Positions 6,125 through 13,923 of a DNA stretch of 13,923 nt are shown in pieces. The translations under genes and the position numbers were made by a program. Each line of letters starts with the position of its first letter. The first letter of the stretch is position 1. The stretch covers positions 1-13,923 of the forward strand of contig NZ_JBQNBV010000046.1 in the NCBI RefSeq assembly GCF_052169755.1, given 5' to 3'. Origin of the DNA: Selenomonas sp052169755 (lineage in GTDB: Bacteria > Bacillota > Negativicutes > Selenomonadales > Selenomonadaceae). The notes under the pieces were generated by a model. The model was not told the DNA's origin and did no database searches. It saw only the letters and a list, made by a program, of their open reading frames with translations.

Positions 6125-6916
6125 TTAGTAGGTTTGAAAAAAATCACTAGATCTTGTTTCAGCGACGATTTCCACCGCTTTCCCCAGCGCGTTTGCCAGC
6201 CGTGCAGCCAAGCTGGCGACGATCGGCTGTTCCGTCGCAAAATGACCGGCGTCAAGGACATGGATTCCCAGCCCTACGGCGCGTTCAGCGTCGTGATATT
6301 TCACATCGCCCGTCACATAGACGTCGGCGCCCTTCGCCGCCGCCCTGCCGATGAATTCGGCGCCGCTGCCGCCGCAGAGAGCGACGCGGCGAACGGCACG
6401 ACCGCCCGCGCACACGACGCGCAGAGCAGACAGTCCGAGATGCGTCTTGACGAACGCGGCAAAATCATCCAAAGAGAGCGGCGCGGACAGTTCACCGATG
6501 CGTCCGAGTCCCGGCTCGCCGTCTGCCGCGCCATCGACGAGCGACACAGGCGAGACAAGCCCCAGCCGCTCGGCAAGCACATCGTTGACGCCGCCCGCTG
6601 CACTGTCGAGATTCGTATGCGCAGCAAAGACGGCGATATCCGCCCGGATGAGACGCGCGATCTTGCGTCCCGTCGCATCGTCCGTACGCACCGCCTTCAG
6701 CCCACGAAAAATAAGAGGATGGTGCGCGACGATCAGATCGCAGCCATCCTCGATTGCCTGTTCGATGGTTTCCTCGCGCACATCGAGTGCGACGAGGATC
6801 TTTCTTACTTCATCGGCAGGCGAGCCGATGAGAAGCCCGGGGTTGTCCCATGCCTCTGCCAAGCGGCGCGGCGCGATGCGCTCCATCGCCTGCATGACGT
6901 CCTGACATTTTACCAT
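6125..6916 (-). CDS. Nif3-family dinuclear metal-centre protein (GTP cyclohydrolase I type 2 / YqfO-like)
   Basis: The 263-residue protein belongs to the Nif3/DUF34 family of ring-shaped hexamers with a two-metal site. The physiological reaction is not settled for most members. Metal-ligand motifs are present: AHHPLIF (His65, His66), AHTNLD (His100, Asp104) and DAGHFATEQ (His225, Glu229). The length fits the short form without the inserted PII-like domain found in B. subtilis YqfO. ATG 6916 has AAGGAGCG about 6 nt upstream and overlaps the trmK stop by 7 nt (ATGGTAA), implying coupled translation. The trmK-Nif3 pairing after rpoD is conserved in Firmicutes. It is the last gene of the dnaG cluster. 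Confidence 0.93.
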   Translation of the reverse strand: MVKCQDVMQAMERIAPRRLAEAWDNPGLLIGSPADEVRKILVALDVREETIEQAIEDGCDLIVAHHPLIFRGLKAVRTDDATGRKIARLIRADIAVFAAHTNLDSAAGGVNDVLAERLGLVSPVSLVDGAADGEPGLGRIGELSAPLSLDDFAAFVKTHLGLSALRVVCAGGRAVRRVALCGGSGAEFIGRAAAKGADVYVTGDVKYHDAERAVGLGIHVLDAGHFATEQPIVASLAARLANALGKAVEIVAETRSSDFFQTY

Positions 6917-7599
6917 ATAAGTCGCTCCTTCAATGACGCAATCTTTTCTTTCAGCGCACGATATGCCGCACTTTCCTTTGCCCGTGCGCTCTTTTCCATA
7001 CCCAAAGCGGCGCGGCGGGCGCGAAGGATGAGATGCTCAATATGCGCGCGCAGAAGCGGCGGCTTCTTCTGCCAGAGCAGGGGACCGATCTCAAGAAGAA
7101 TCGGCGCAGGAAAGTCCTCGCGCCCGGGCTTTGCCAGCAGCACTTCATAGATCCTGCCGCCCGCAAGGGCAAGACTTTCATCGGCGATGTGCCAATCGTG
7201 CGCATAGAGCCACGCGCGAAGCTCCGCCGCATCGCTCTGCGGCTGCAGGATCAGCGCCTTGACTTCCTGCAGCACGGCGGCGCCGTCTGTGAGGATGCGC
7301 GCGATCAGCGAGCCGCCCATACCCGCGACGGCAACGGCATCGACCTCTCCCGGGCGGATCGCCGAAAGCCCATCGCCAAGACGCACCTCGACCGCAGCCG
7401 TACAGCCTGCCAGCCGCACGGCACGCTCTGCCGCCGCGAAAGGCCCCTCATTCACTTCCACGGCGACGGCGTGCGCGATCCTTTCCATAGCGACAAGCGC
7501 AAGCGGCAGTTTCGCATGGTCGGCGCCGATGTCGGCAAAGCGTGCGCCGAGCGGCACAAAAGCGGCGACGGCAGCAAGACGCTCATCGAGTTCCTGCAC
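6910..7599 (-). CDS. trmK: TrmK, tRNA (adenine(22)-N1)-methyltransferase
   Basis: This SAM-dependent enzyme makes m1A22 in the D-loop of bacterial tRNAs. The class I methyltransferase fold shows in FADIGADHAKLPLALV (SAM-binding loop), GDGLSAI, AVAGMGGSLIARIL and LILQPQSDAAELRAWL. The C-terminal half (about residues 165-229) is helical and charged, as in YqfN of B. subtilis. I prefer GTG 7599 as start, giving MQELDERLAAVAAFVP, because AAAAAGGGG lies 8 nt upstream and family members begin at this point. The longer frame from ATG 7641, 5 nt after the rpoD stop, has no Shine-Dalgarno and would add 14 residues. The gene lies directly after rpoD and overlaps the next gene. Confidence 0.93.
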   Translation of the reverse strand: MQELDERLAAVAAFVPLGARFADIGADHAKLPLALVAMERIAHAVAVEVNEGPFAAAERAVRLAGCTAAVEVRLGDGLSAIRPGEVDAVAVAGMGGSLIARILTDGAAVLQEVKALILQPQSDAAELRAWLYAHDWHIADESLALAGGRIYEVLLAKPGREDFPAPILLEIGPLLWQKKPPLLRAHIEHLILRARRAALGMEKSARAKESAAYRALKEKIASLKERLIW

Positions 7600-7646
7600 C
7601 GTCACCGCCCCTTTTTCATCTTGACGAACTGCCTTCATCATTCAAA

Positions 7647-8780
7647 TCAATCGAGAAAATCCTTGAGTTTGCGGCTGCGGCTCGGATGGCGCAGCTTCCT
7701 GAGAGCCTTCGCCTCAATCTGGCGGATGCGCTCGCGCGTCACGCCGAAGTTCTGTCCGACTTCCTCAAGCGTACGCGCCCTGCCGTCGTCAAGTCCAAAG
7801 CGCAGGCGCAGAACACGCTCCTCACGCTCGGTCAAGGTGTCGAGGACTTCTTCGAGCTGCTCTTTGAGGAGCATGAAGGACGCAGCTTCCGCCGGTGCGG
7901 GCGCGTCTTGATCCTCGATGAAGTCGCCGAGGTGGGAGTCCTCCTCCTCACCGATCGGCGTTTCCAGCGACACAGGCTCCTGCGCGATCTTCATGATTTC
8001 GCGCACGCGCTCTACGCTGATCTCCATCGCCTCGGCGACCTCCTCGGGCGACGGTTCGCGCCCGAGCTGCTGCAAAAGCTGCCGTGAGACGCGAATCAGC
8101 TTATTGATCGTCTCGACCATGTGGACGGGGATGCGGATCGTACGCGCCTGATCGGCGATGGCGCGCGTGATCGCCTGCCGAATCCACCACGTCGCGTAAG
8201 TGCTGAACTTATACCCCTTGTTGTAGTCGAACTTTTCAACCGCCTTGATAAGTCCGAGGTTCCCCTCTTGGATGAGATCGAGGAAGAGCATCCCTCTGCC
8301 GACGTAGCGTTTGGCGATGCTCACGACGAGACGCAGATTCGCCTCTGCAAGCTCCTTCTGCGCTTCTTCGTCGCCCGCTTCCATGCGCTTGGCAAGAGCG
8401 ATCTCCTCATCGGCGGAAAGGAGCGGTACGCGGCCGATCTCCTTGAGGTACATGCGCACGGGATCGTCGATGCTGATGCCCTCGGGAATGCTCAGATCGA
8501 TGTCCGCCTCTTCCTCGACTTCGACCTTATCCTCGTCCACATCCACTTGCCCGCGGTTCGAGTCGTCCACGATCTCAATGCCTTTGTTGCTGAATGCTTC
8601 GTAAAGGTCGTCGATTTCATCCGGCGAGAGTTCTTGCTCCTGCAATGCCGTCATCAGCTCGCCATAGGTCAGCACGCCGCCGTTTCCCCGCCCTTTGGCG
8701 AGCAGGCTCGACACGATGGCAGAGCTCTGTGTCGGCTTCTTGTCCACGCCGAGAGCCGCCTTATTCGTTTCCTCCGCCAT
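7647..8780 (-). CDS. rpoD: RNA polymerase primary sigma factor RpoD (SigA)
   Basis: The 377-residue housekeeping sigma factor directs RNA polymerase to -10/-35 promoters. The N-terminus (about 30-75, LTYGELMTALQEQELSPDEI) is a region 1.1-type domain, then an acidic linker (VDEDKVEVEEEADID). Region 1.2 is DPVRMYLKEIGRVPLLSADE. Region 2 contains LRLVVSIAKRYVGRGMLFLD, KFSTYATWWIRQAITRAI and RTIRIPVHMVETI. Region 4.2 carries the helix-turn-helix TLEEVGQNFGVTRERIRQIE. It lacks the long insert of E. coli sigma-70, as expected for Firmicutes. ATG 8780 has an ideal AAAGGAGG 9 nt upstream. It follows dnaG by 78 nt and is spaced tightly with trmK. The promoter of rnpB in this window is a perfect target for it. 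Confidence 0.98.
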   Translation of the reverse strand: MAEETNKAALGVDKKPTQSSAIVSSLLAKGRGNGGVLTYGELMTALQEQELSPDEIDDLYEAFSNKGIEIVDDSNRGQVDVDEDKVEVEEEADIDLSIPEGISIDDPVRMYLKEIGRVPLLSADEEIALAKRMEAGDEEAQKELAEANLRLVVSIAKRYVGRGMLFLDLIQEGNLGLIKAVEKFDYNKGYKFSTYATWWIRQAITRAIADQARTIRIPVHMVETINKLIRVSRQLLQQLGREPSPEEVAEAMEISVERVREIMKIAQEPVSLETPIGEEEDSHLGDFIEDQDAPAPAEAASFMLLKEQLEEVLDTLTEREERVLRLRFGLDDGRARTLEEVGQNFGVTRERIRQIEAKALRKLRHPSRSRKLKDFLD

Positions 8781-8858
8781 GGAATCGCGCCTCCTTTCTG
8801 CTGCTCATTTCGTCATGCGGGACAAGGCCGCCCGCGCTGGAAAATGCTCTTTTTCTGC

Positions 8859-10643
8859 TCATAGCCCTTCCATTTCGTTCTTTATTCGCTGAATCTGCGC
8901 TAATTCCTGCAAGAATCGCGCATCGTTCTCTTTTTCCCATTGATCAGCGCGCCGCGTATGCTCCTCATAAAGCTGCGCGAGGTACGCCTTGCGCAGGCGG
9001 CGCATAGAGTCGTCGTAAGCCTCAAGCGCGTCTGCCGCAGCCGTATCTTCAGCAAGCGCACGGCTGATCTCGGCGATCGCCGCCTCCGTAAGCTCCGCCT
9101 GTGCGCGTGCATCCGTCGGCGCTTCGCCCGCCACGTGAAGATCATGCAGCCAAGAAAGCGCCTGCGTCTGCTCTGCGGTCGGAAACGCCGCAAACGGTAC
9201 AAGCGCAGCGATATGCTCCGTGATCGGTGCATCGCGCCACGCCGTTGCAAGCACGACGCGCCCCGCTCGGCGCAGTGCGTCGTCCGCCTTCTTGAACGCC
9301 CGCCGCGTCGTCTCCCGCGCAGCCGCAGGCGATGCAAGAGAGCCGCCCGCGCGTCCAATCTCGGCGCGAATCAGACCTTCGTCGAGCGTCAGCTCACGCG
9401 CTGTACGCACGATGTAGCTGCCAAGCTCCGCCGGACTCTTGACTTCAGCAAACACGGGCAAGAGCGACGAAAGCGCGTCGAGCCTGCCCTGCAGACTCTC
9501 CTTGTCCGCCGCCTCCAAAACGCGCATCATACGGTACTCCACATAGGGCAGCGCCGCTTCGATAAGCGTTTGAAAGGCTTCTTTGCCGTACTTTCGGATG
9601 TACTCGTCAGGATCCTTGCCGTCAGGCACACGCAGCACCTTGACCGCTGCGCCGACGTCCCGCGCGACGGCGAGCGCACGCAGCGTCGCCTCCTGCCCCG
9701 CAGCATCGCTGTCGTAGCAAAAGCGCAGCTCCGGCGCATAGCGGAGCAGAAGTCTCGCCTGCTCCGCCGTAAACGCCGTGCCGAGAGAAGCGACGACATT
9801 TTCGATGCCCGCCGCCGCGACGGAAATCGCATCCATATAACCCTCGACGATGACGGCAAATCCCGCGCGTGCAATCGCACGGTGCGCACGATCCAGACCG
9901 AAGAGCAGACGACGCTTATTGAAAATCAAAGTCTCGGGCGAATTCAAATACTTCGGTTCACCCATAGAAAGAATGCGCCCGCCGAACGCTACGACACGCC
10001 CGCGTGCATCACGGATCGGGATGATCGCGCGGTCACGGAAACGATCATAGTAACCGTCAGACTTTTGCCGCTTCGTCACAAGTCCGCTCTCTTCCAAAAG
10101 AGCCGGCGGGACGCCTCGCTTTTGAAAAGCGACGGCGAGCTTATCCCATGCAGGCGGCGCACAGCCGATGCCAAACGCCTCGATGATCGACGCGTCGATG
10201 CCGCGTCCTGCAAGATACGCTTTTGCCGCATCGCCGTAATGCGTTTTCGTCAGGCAGTTGTGGAAAAACGCCTGCGCCATTTCATGCACGCGGCGAAGCT
10301 CCTCGATCTTCTTGTCCCGCGCCATTTGAGATGCGCTTCGTTCACGCTGCGGCAAAGGAATGTTGAGCTTTTCCGCCTGCCATTTGATTGCATCAAAATA
10401 AGGAATATTCTCGATAAGGGAGAGGAACTTGAACACATTTCCCCCGACATGGCAGCCGAAGCAATAAAAAAATCCCTGCTCGGGAACCACCGAAAAGGAC
10501 GGGGTGTTCTCGTGGTGAAAAGGGCAGCAGCCCCAGTAGCGGTTTCCTTTTTTCTTCAACGCGACATAGGAAGAAACGACGGCAACGATGTCAGAATCCG
10601 CGCGTACGCGTTCGACGAAAGCATCCATCGCCTCATTCCTCAT
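8859..10643 (-). CDS. dnaG: DNA primase DnaG
   Basis: The 594-residue primase makes RNA primers at the replication fork. The zinc-binding CHC2 domain is at the N-terminus (Cys40, His43, Cys61, Cys64 in CCPFHHENTPSF and GFFYCFGCHVGGNVFKF). The TOPRIM domain follows, with VIVEGYMDAI (Glu267-Asp271) and CYDSDAAGQ (Asp311, Asp313). The basic RNA-polymerase region includes DRFRDRAIIPIRDARGRVVAFGGR. The helical C-terminal third should bind the DnaB-type helicase. ATG 10643 is chosen, with GGAGG about 10 nt upstream; Met6 is an alternative. It heads the dnaG-rpoD-trmK-Nif3 cluster. The 199 nt upstream are AT-rich with TATAAA at 10746-10741, but I found no convincing -35, and no terminator after the dGTPase gene. 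Confidence 0.98.
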   Translation of the reverse strand: MRNEAMDAFVERVRADSDIVAVVSSYVALKKKGNRYWGCCPFHHENTPSFSVVPEQGFFYCFGCHVGGNVFKFLSLIENIPYFDAIKWQAEKLNIPLPQRERSASQMARDKKIEELRRVHEMAQAFFHNCLTKTHYGDAAKAYLAGRGIDASIIEAFGIGCAPPAWDKLAVAFQKRGVPPALLEESGLVTKRQKSDGYYDRFRDRAIIPIRDARGRVVAFGGRILSMGEPKYLNSPETLIFNKRRLLFGLDRAHRAIARAGFAVIVEGYMDAISVAAAGIENVVASLGTAFTAEQARLLLRYAPELRFCYDSDAAGQEATLRALAVARDVGAAVKVLRVPDGKDPDEYIRKYGKEAFQTLIEAALPYVEYRMMRVLEAADKESLQGRLDALSSLLPVFAEVKSPAELGSYIVRTARELTLDEGLIRAEIGRAGGSLASPAAARETTRRAFKKADDALRRAGRVVLATAWRDAPITEHIAALVPFAAFPTAEQTQALSWLHDLHVAGEAPTDARAQAELTEAAIAEISRALAEDTAAADALEAYDDSMRRLRKAYLAQLYEEHTRRADQWEKENDARFLQELAQIQRIKNEMEGL

Positions 10644-10842
10644 GCTTCTTCATCCTCCGCTGCTCCCTCTCTTTGCCTGTCAGCGCTGTTCGAAAACGCC
10701 TCGGAAAAGGGGCAAATCCCCCACGCAAATTCCACTACGTTTTATATTCCCTACAAAACAAAAATATCCTCTTTTTTTCCGTACCGCAAGAAAAATTTGC
10801 CCGACGCCACGAAAAGACGCCTGCAGGAAAACTGCCGGAAAA

Positions 10843-11850
10843 TCATCCGTCACCCGGCACGGAAAAACCGACGGGCGGCATGAAAATCCGTGCGAACGTA
10901 TGCACGGCATAGTTATCACTAAGCCCCGCCACATAATCAACGACAGTCTGCTGCCTGCCCCAGCGCGCCTCATGCCGACGAAACTCTTCAGGCAGCTCAT
11001 CGAAACGCTCCATATAGTGCGCATAAAGCTCACGCAGGACGAAAACCGCCTGCTGCCGCTCACGCGCCAATCGCTCCGAGTGATAGATGTGCTTGAACAT
11101 AAACGCGCGAAAGGCATTCATGACCTCCTGCATGGCGGGCGATAGGGCAATATCCTCCTGCTTCGCCGAATACATGATGAGATCAGAAACCATGCCCGTG
11201 ATCATCTCCGACGTCGTATGACCGAGCCTCGCGTAAACGACAGCGGGCAAATCGCCAGCCTGCAGCATCCCCGCACGCAGGCTGTCATCGTAATCGTGGC
11301 ATAGATACGCGATGCGATCAGCGATGCGCACAATGCGTCCTTCGAGCGTCTTGGGCAAGTGCTTGCCCGTGTGGTTGACGATGCCGTCCTTGACCTCGAA
11401 GGTCAGATTCAGCCCCTCACCCTCGCGCTCAAGATACTCGACGACGCGCAAACTCTGCTCGTTGTGCGAAAAATGACCGAGGATCTCCGCCATCGCCGCC
11501 TCACCTGCATGACCGAACGGCGTATGCCCGACGTCGTGCCCAAGCGCGATCGCCTCCGTCAAATCCTCGTTGAGGAAAAGTCCTCGCGCGATCGTGCGCG
11601 CGATCTGCGACACCTCCAAGCTGTGCGTCATGCGCGTGCGATAGTGGTCGCCCGAGACGATATAGACCTGCGTCTTGCGCTTCAGACGGCGGAACGCCTT
11701 CGAATGCAGAATGCGGTCGCGGTCACGCTGAAAGTCCGTGCGGAAGGGGCACGGCGCAATCGGCGTTCGCCTGCGGCTTTCCCTGCTCTTCGCCGCGAGC
11801 GGTGAAAGCATCTCATATTCCAATGCCTCGCGCTTTTCCCGTATCGTCAT
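10843..11850 (-). CDS. dgt: dGTPase-family HD-domain phosphohydrolase
   Basis: The 335-residue protein is related to dGTP triphosphohydrolases, which release tripolyphosphate from deoxynucleotides. Members of this type may act on several dNTPs, so the substrate is not certain. HD-domain metal ligands are visible: His76 in RTRMTHSLEV, His105-Asp106 in ALGHDVGHTPFGHAGE, and Asp179 in RIADRIAYLCHDYDD. The N-terminal signature FQRDRDRILHSKAFRRLKRK is typical. I place the start at ATG 11850, since GAAGGAGG lies 7 nt upstream; the longer frame from ATG 11880 contains that ribosome-binding site in its coding sequence. It precedes dnaG by 199 nt on the same strand and is divergent from the LptA-like gene. 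A role in balancing dNTP supply next to the primase gene is inference. Confidence 0.93.
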   Translation of the reverse strand: MTIREKREALEYEMLSPLAAKSRESRRRTPIAPCPFRTDFQRDRDRILHSKAFRRLKRKTQVYIVSGDHYRTRMTHSLEVSQIARTIARGLFLNEDLTEAIALGHDVGHTPFGHAGEAAMAEILGHFSHNEQSLRVVEYLEREGEGLNLTFEVKDGIVNHTGKHLPKTLEGRIVRIADRIAYLCHDYDDSLRAGMLQAGDLPAVVYARLGHTTSEMITGMVSDLIMYSAKQEDIALSPAMQEVMNAFRAFMFKHIYHSERLARERQQAVFVLRELYAHYMERFDELPEEFRRHEARWGRQQTVVDYVAGLSDNYAVHTFARIFMPPVGFSVPGDG

Positions 11851-11945
11851 CTGCCGGCCTCCTTCTTCTGCTCTTTTCATATATCAACTAATACGGCAAA
11901 AAAGCCTTTTATCCTGCCGAAAAGCATCCTTTAAAGAAAATTCGC

Positions 11946-11974
11946 TGGAAAAAGCTGTCCGCTTGCTGTATGAT
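11946..11974 (+). promoter_or_regulatory. Probable promoter of the LptA/OstA-like gene
   Basis: TGGAAA (11946-11951) and TATGAT (11969-11974) lie 17 nt apart, with 4 of 6 and 5 of 6 matches to consensus. The start would fall near 11981, leaving a leader of about 50 nt before ATG 12032. This is the only reasonable plus-strand promoter in the divergent gap. Confidence 0.4.
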
Positions 11975-12031
11975 TAGGGAAAGGACCTCGCAGGAAAAGC
12001 ACTTCTCCCGTCAAGGAAAGGAAGCATCGTT

Positions 12032-12568
12032 ATGAAAAAAAGCCTTGTCTCTATTCTCATGCTGTTCGTTCTGCTCGCTTGGAGCGCTGCGGCTCTTGCC
12101 GCGCCAAACTTCTCTTTCGACTCCTACAACCTCGACTTCGCCTCAGGCCGCTGCGTCTTTGACGGCAACATACGCATCGTCGCCAACGGCTGCACCTTCC
12201 AAGCCGACCATGCCGAAGTCGATCTTGCAACGGCGCTCAAGTATCTGAAAAACGGCTCCTTCGACGCCCAAAGCGGCGTGAACTCATCGGACTTCGAAGT
12301 CTGGTGCGAGGGCAACGTCAGCGTCTCGCAGGACGGCTTGAAGCTCACAGGCGACAAAGCGCACGTCATCGGCAAGACGCACGAAGCAGCCGTCGACGGC
12401 AACGTCCGTCTTGAGCGCCCCAAATTCACGATTCAGGCAGATCGCGGACTCTTCAACTGGGACACCCAAATCGCACAATTCGACGACAACGTAAAAATCC
12501 AGCAAGGCAAACGCGAGATCAAGGCGGAGCACGCATTCTACGACGTCGCGAAAGATGAGCTACTCTAA
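12032..12568 (+). CDS. LptA/OstA-domain periplasmic protein
   Basis: The 178-residue protein has a signal peptide (MKKSLVSILMLFVLLAWSAAALA, cleavage about residue 23). The rest is a beta-rich OstA/LptA domain, the fold that carries lipopolysaccharide across the periplasm. Repeating strands of the form GN(I/V)-x-G/A-D-x-A are visible: FDGNIRIVANGCTFQADHAE, CEGNVSVSQDGLKLTGDKAH and VDGNVRLERPKFTIQADRG, with a fourth, weaker DDNVKIQQG. The ribosome-binding site is AAGGAAAGGAAG about 8 nt before ATG 12032. The gene is monocistronic, with a terminator about 60 nt after its stop. No lptB, lptC or kdsC neighbours are present, so it may be a paralogue rather than the main LptA. It implies an outer membrane. 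Confidence 0.85.
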   Translation: MKKSLVSILMLFVLLAWSAAALAAPNFSFDSYNLDFASGRCVFDGNIRIVANGCTFQADHAEVDLATALKYLKNGSFDAQSGVNSSDFEVWCEGNVSVSQDGLKLTGDKAHVIGKTHEAAVDGNVRLERPKFTIQADRGLFNWDTQIAQFDDNVKIQQGKREIKAEHAFYDVAKDELL

Positions 12569-12630
12569 GCTGCAGTACACGTCCTTCTTCACACCGCACC
12601 GTCGAAACGAACACGAGATTTCACAAACTG

Positions 12631-12675
12631 AAGCCCACCCATTCCTCTTACTCACGGGGACTGAGCGGGCTTTTT
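12631..12675 (+). terminator. Intrinsic terminator of the LptA/OstA-like gene
   Basis: AAGCCC (12631-12636) pairs with GGGCTT (12667-12672), and the run TTTTT occupies 12671-12675. The 30-nt loop holds a second small stem, CTCA with TGAG. It sits 62 nt after the stop codon. The opposite strand has no U tract, so it should not stop the convergent DUF389 transcript. Confidence 0.65.
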
Positions 12676-12719
12676 GGCGTCTGCCCAACGACTCGTTGAA
12701 CATTGACTCGGCAATATCG

Positions 12720-13923
12720 TTACATTTTTCCCTCTGCCTGTGTGGATTCGGGGAAGAACTGCACCTGTACACGGCGCTGCGCCTTAGTGGAAATCCATTC
12801 GGTCAAACGAGCACGCAACGCTTCGTCCATATTGGCCTTCAAGTATATAAAAGCAATCGGCATTTCACTCAGAGAAGCCGATGGATCTGCAGTCGCAGCA
12901 GGGCCGCGCACACTCCCAACGGCGATGCGGGAGATTTCCGGGAACACGATACGTGCCTCACGATTCCAGTCCAATATATAAGTGCCCTGCTTTTCACTTT
13001 CCTCTCGAGCAGATTTGAGTGCGGTCACTGTCTGTTGTTCCTGTACGGAAGGAATGGCTCTTTTTTCAACCTCGCTGAGTCTCTGATCGATCATCGCCTC
13101 CATCTTTTCCCGCTCTTCCACCGTTTCCGCAGAAAAAACCTCCAGACGGAAAGGTCTGAGATGTGCCTTTTCATGCAGTTTCTCCGTCAATACTGTCAAA
13201 TCATCCTCCGATATTCCGGCAATCGTAAATACCGTCAATATTTTCTCCTCACTATCCAAGGTATAGGAGATCGCCAGATGAGGCGGCACTTTGAAATTCT
13301 CCTCGATATAAATCTTCGCCTGCTCGCTCTCCAGATTTTCCTGCACGCTCTGATACGCAAAGAAACAACTGGGCAATGTGACAAGTATGGCAAATGTCAG
13401 CAGGTAGCGTTTCTGTCTTGAAAATTCCACGGAGTCCCGCTCGATCTTGGATGGAATGTCAATGATTTTCAGGACACTGAATGCAGTCAAACAGATAAAG
13501 AAACTATTGATGAAGAAAAGATATAACGCACCTACGGTATACGCAGTCACACCCGTAGCAATGCCGTATCCTGCGGTACAGAGAGGAGGCATGAGAGCCG
13601 TCGCAATCGCAACGCCGGGGATGACATTTCCACCTTCTTTACGTGTTATACCGATGATGCCTGCCAGTCCACCGAAAACAGCGATCAAAACATCCCAGAT
13701 GGTCGGTGATGTCCGTGCAAGCAGTTCCGACGAAGGTGAATCTATGGGCGTAAGGGAAAAATAAAGTGCCGATGTGGCAACCGAAATGAGCACTTGGGCC
13801 AACAGACTGCCTGCACTAGAGCGGATATATGTGCTGTCATATCGGGCAAGGCCATAGCCGATACCCAAGATCGACCCCATCAGCGGAGAGATCAGCATCG
13901 CGCCGATGATGACCGCCGTGCTG
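12720..13923 (-). CDS. DUF389 (TIGR00341-type) multi-pass membrane protein, 5' end outside the window
   Basis: The visible 400 residues begin STAVIIGAMLISPLMGSILG, the hallmark of DUF389. Five or so hydrophobic segments follow, for example QVLISVATSALYFSL, VLIAVFGGLAGIIGI, VAIATALMPPLCTAGYGI, YTVGALYLFFINSFFICLTA and YLLTFAILVTLPSCFFAY. The conserved GGNVIPGVAIATALMPPL is present. The last 200 residues are soluble and charged, with a helical stretch around ETVEEREKMEAMIDQRLSEVE. The biochemical function of the family is unknown. ATG 13898 falls in the middle of the conserved motif, and the frame stays open to the right edge, so the true start lies further upstream. The region is clearly more AT-rich than the other genes. 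The gene converges on the LptA-like gene. Confidence 0.88.
   Translation of the reverse strand, partial: STAVIIGAMLISPLMGSILGIGYGLARYDSTYIRSSAGSLLAQVLISVATSALYFSLTPIDSPSSELLARTSPTIWDVLIAVFGGLAGIIGITRKEGGNVIPGVAIATALMPPLCTAGYGIATGVTAYTVGALYLFFINSFFICLTAFSVLKIIDIPSKIERDSVEFSRQKRYLLTFAILVTLPSCFFAYQSVQENLESEQAKIYIEENFKVPPHLAISYTLDSEEKILTVFTIAGISEDDLTVLTEKLHEKAHLRPFRLEVFSAETVEEREKMEAMIDQRLSEVEKRAIPSVQEQQTVTALKSAREESEKQGTYILDWNREARIVFPEISRIAVGSVRGPAATADPSASLSEMPIAFIYLKANMDEALRARLTEWISTKAQRRVQVQFFPESTQAEGKM

Noticed and set aside
6134..7911. Long plus-strand ORFs opposite the Nif3, trmK and rpoD genes
   Set aside because: All are shadows of well-identified minus-strand genes; no motifs and no ribosome-binding sites.
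10644..10842. Possible small RNA or promoter in the AT-rich gap before dnaG
   Set aside because: It contains TATAAA but no acceptable -35 at 16-18 nt and no strong hairpin with a U tract, so nothing could be assigned.
8940..10883. 647-codon plus-strand ORF opposite dnaG
   Set aside because: The same antisense artefact: it lies entirely over dnaG and its upstream region and has an Arg-rich, domain-free translation.
12681..12713. CAACGAGTCGTTG palindrome as a terminator for the DUF389 gene
   Set aside because: The loop would be a single base and no U run follows on the minus strand.
12555..13421. 288-codon plus-strand ORF overlapping the OstA terminator and opposite DUF389
   Set aside because: It runs through a terminator hairpin and is antisense to a clear DUF389 gene; the translation has no recognisable features.

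Overview
The window looks like a core chromosomal segment of a diderm Firmicute of the class Negativicutes (Selenomonas-like). Two lines of evidence point there. Gene order is Firmicutes-type: dprA-topA-trmFO in one block and dnaG-rpoD-trmK-Nif3 in another. There is also a secreted LptA/OstA-domain protein, which belongs to outer-membrane lipopolysaccharide transport. The DNA is GC-rich, and this creates long antisense shadow ORFs opposite the real genes. The genus is inference; there is no rRNA here to confirm it.

Layout, left to right. (1) About 1-4600, minus strand: one apparent operon, read right to left. It starts from an extended -10 promoter near 4590 and holds a stand-alone domain resembling the N-terminal part of some dihydropteroate synthases, a FolB-like protein, dprA (reading frame broken by one base), topA with a lysine-rich N-terminal tail, and the start of trmFO, which overlaps the topA stop. 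(2) 4643-4720, plus strand: a divergent ORF for a 25-residue membrane peptide. (3) About 4736-6050, minus strand: a consensus sigma-70 promoter, RNase P RNA, a c-di-AMP (ydaO/yuaA) riboswitch about 40 nt downstream with no terminator seen between them, a secreted NlpC/P60 cell-wall hydrolase, and an intrinsic terminator. (4) 6125-10643, minus strand: dnaG, rpoD, trmK and a Nif3-family gene, the conserved macromolecular-synthesis cluster. (5) 10843-11850, minus strand: a dGTPase-family HD phosphohydrolase. (6) 12032-12675, plus strand: the LptA/OstA-like secreted protein and its terminator. (7) 12720 to the right edge, minus strand: a DUF389 membrane protein cut by the window, visibly more AT-rich than the rest.

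Functionally the window is mostly housekeeping: replication priming, sigma factor, tRNA modification and processing, DNA topology and DNA uptake, plus envelope functions. I see no phage, IS element, CRISPR array or defence island. The points most worth a second look are the rnpB/c-di-AMP riboswitch/NlpC tandem, the broken dprA, the two divergent folate-family proteins side by side, and the tiny membrane peptide.
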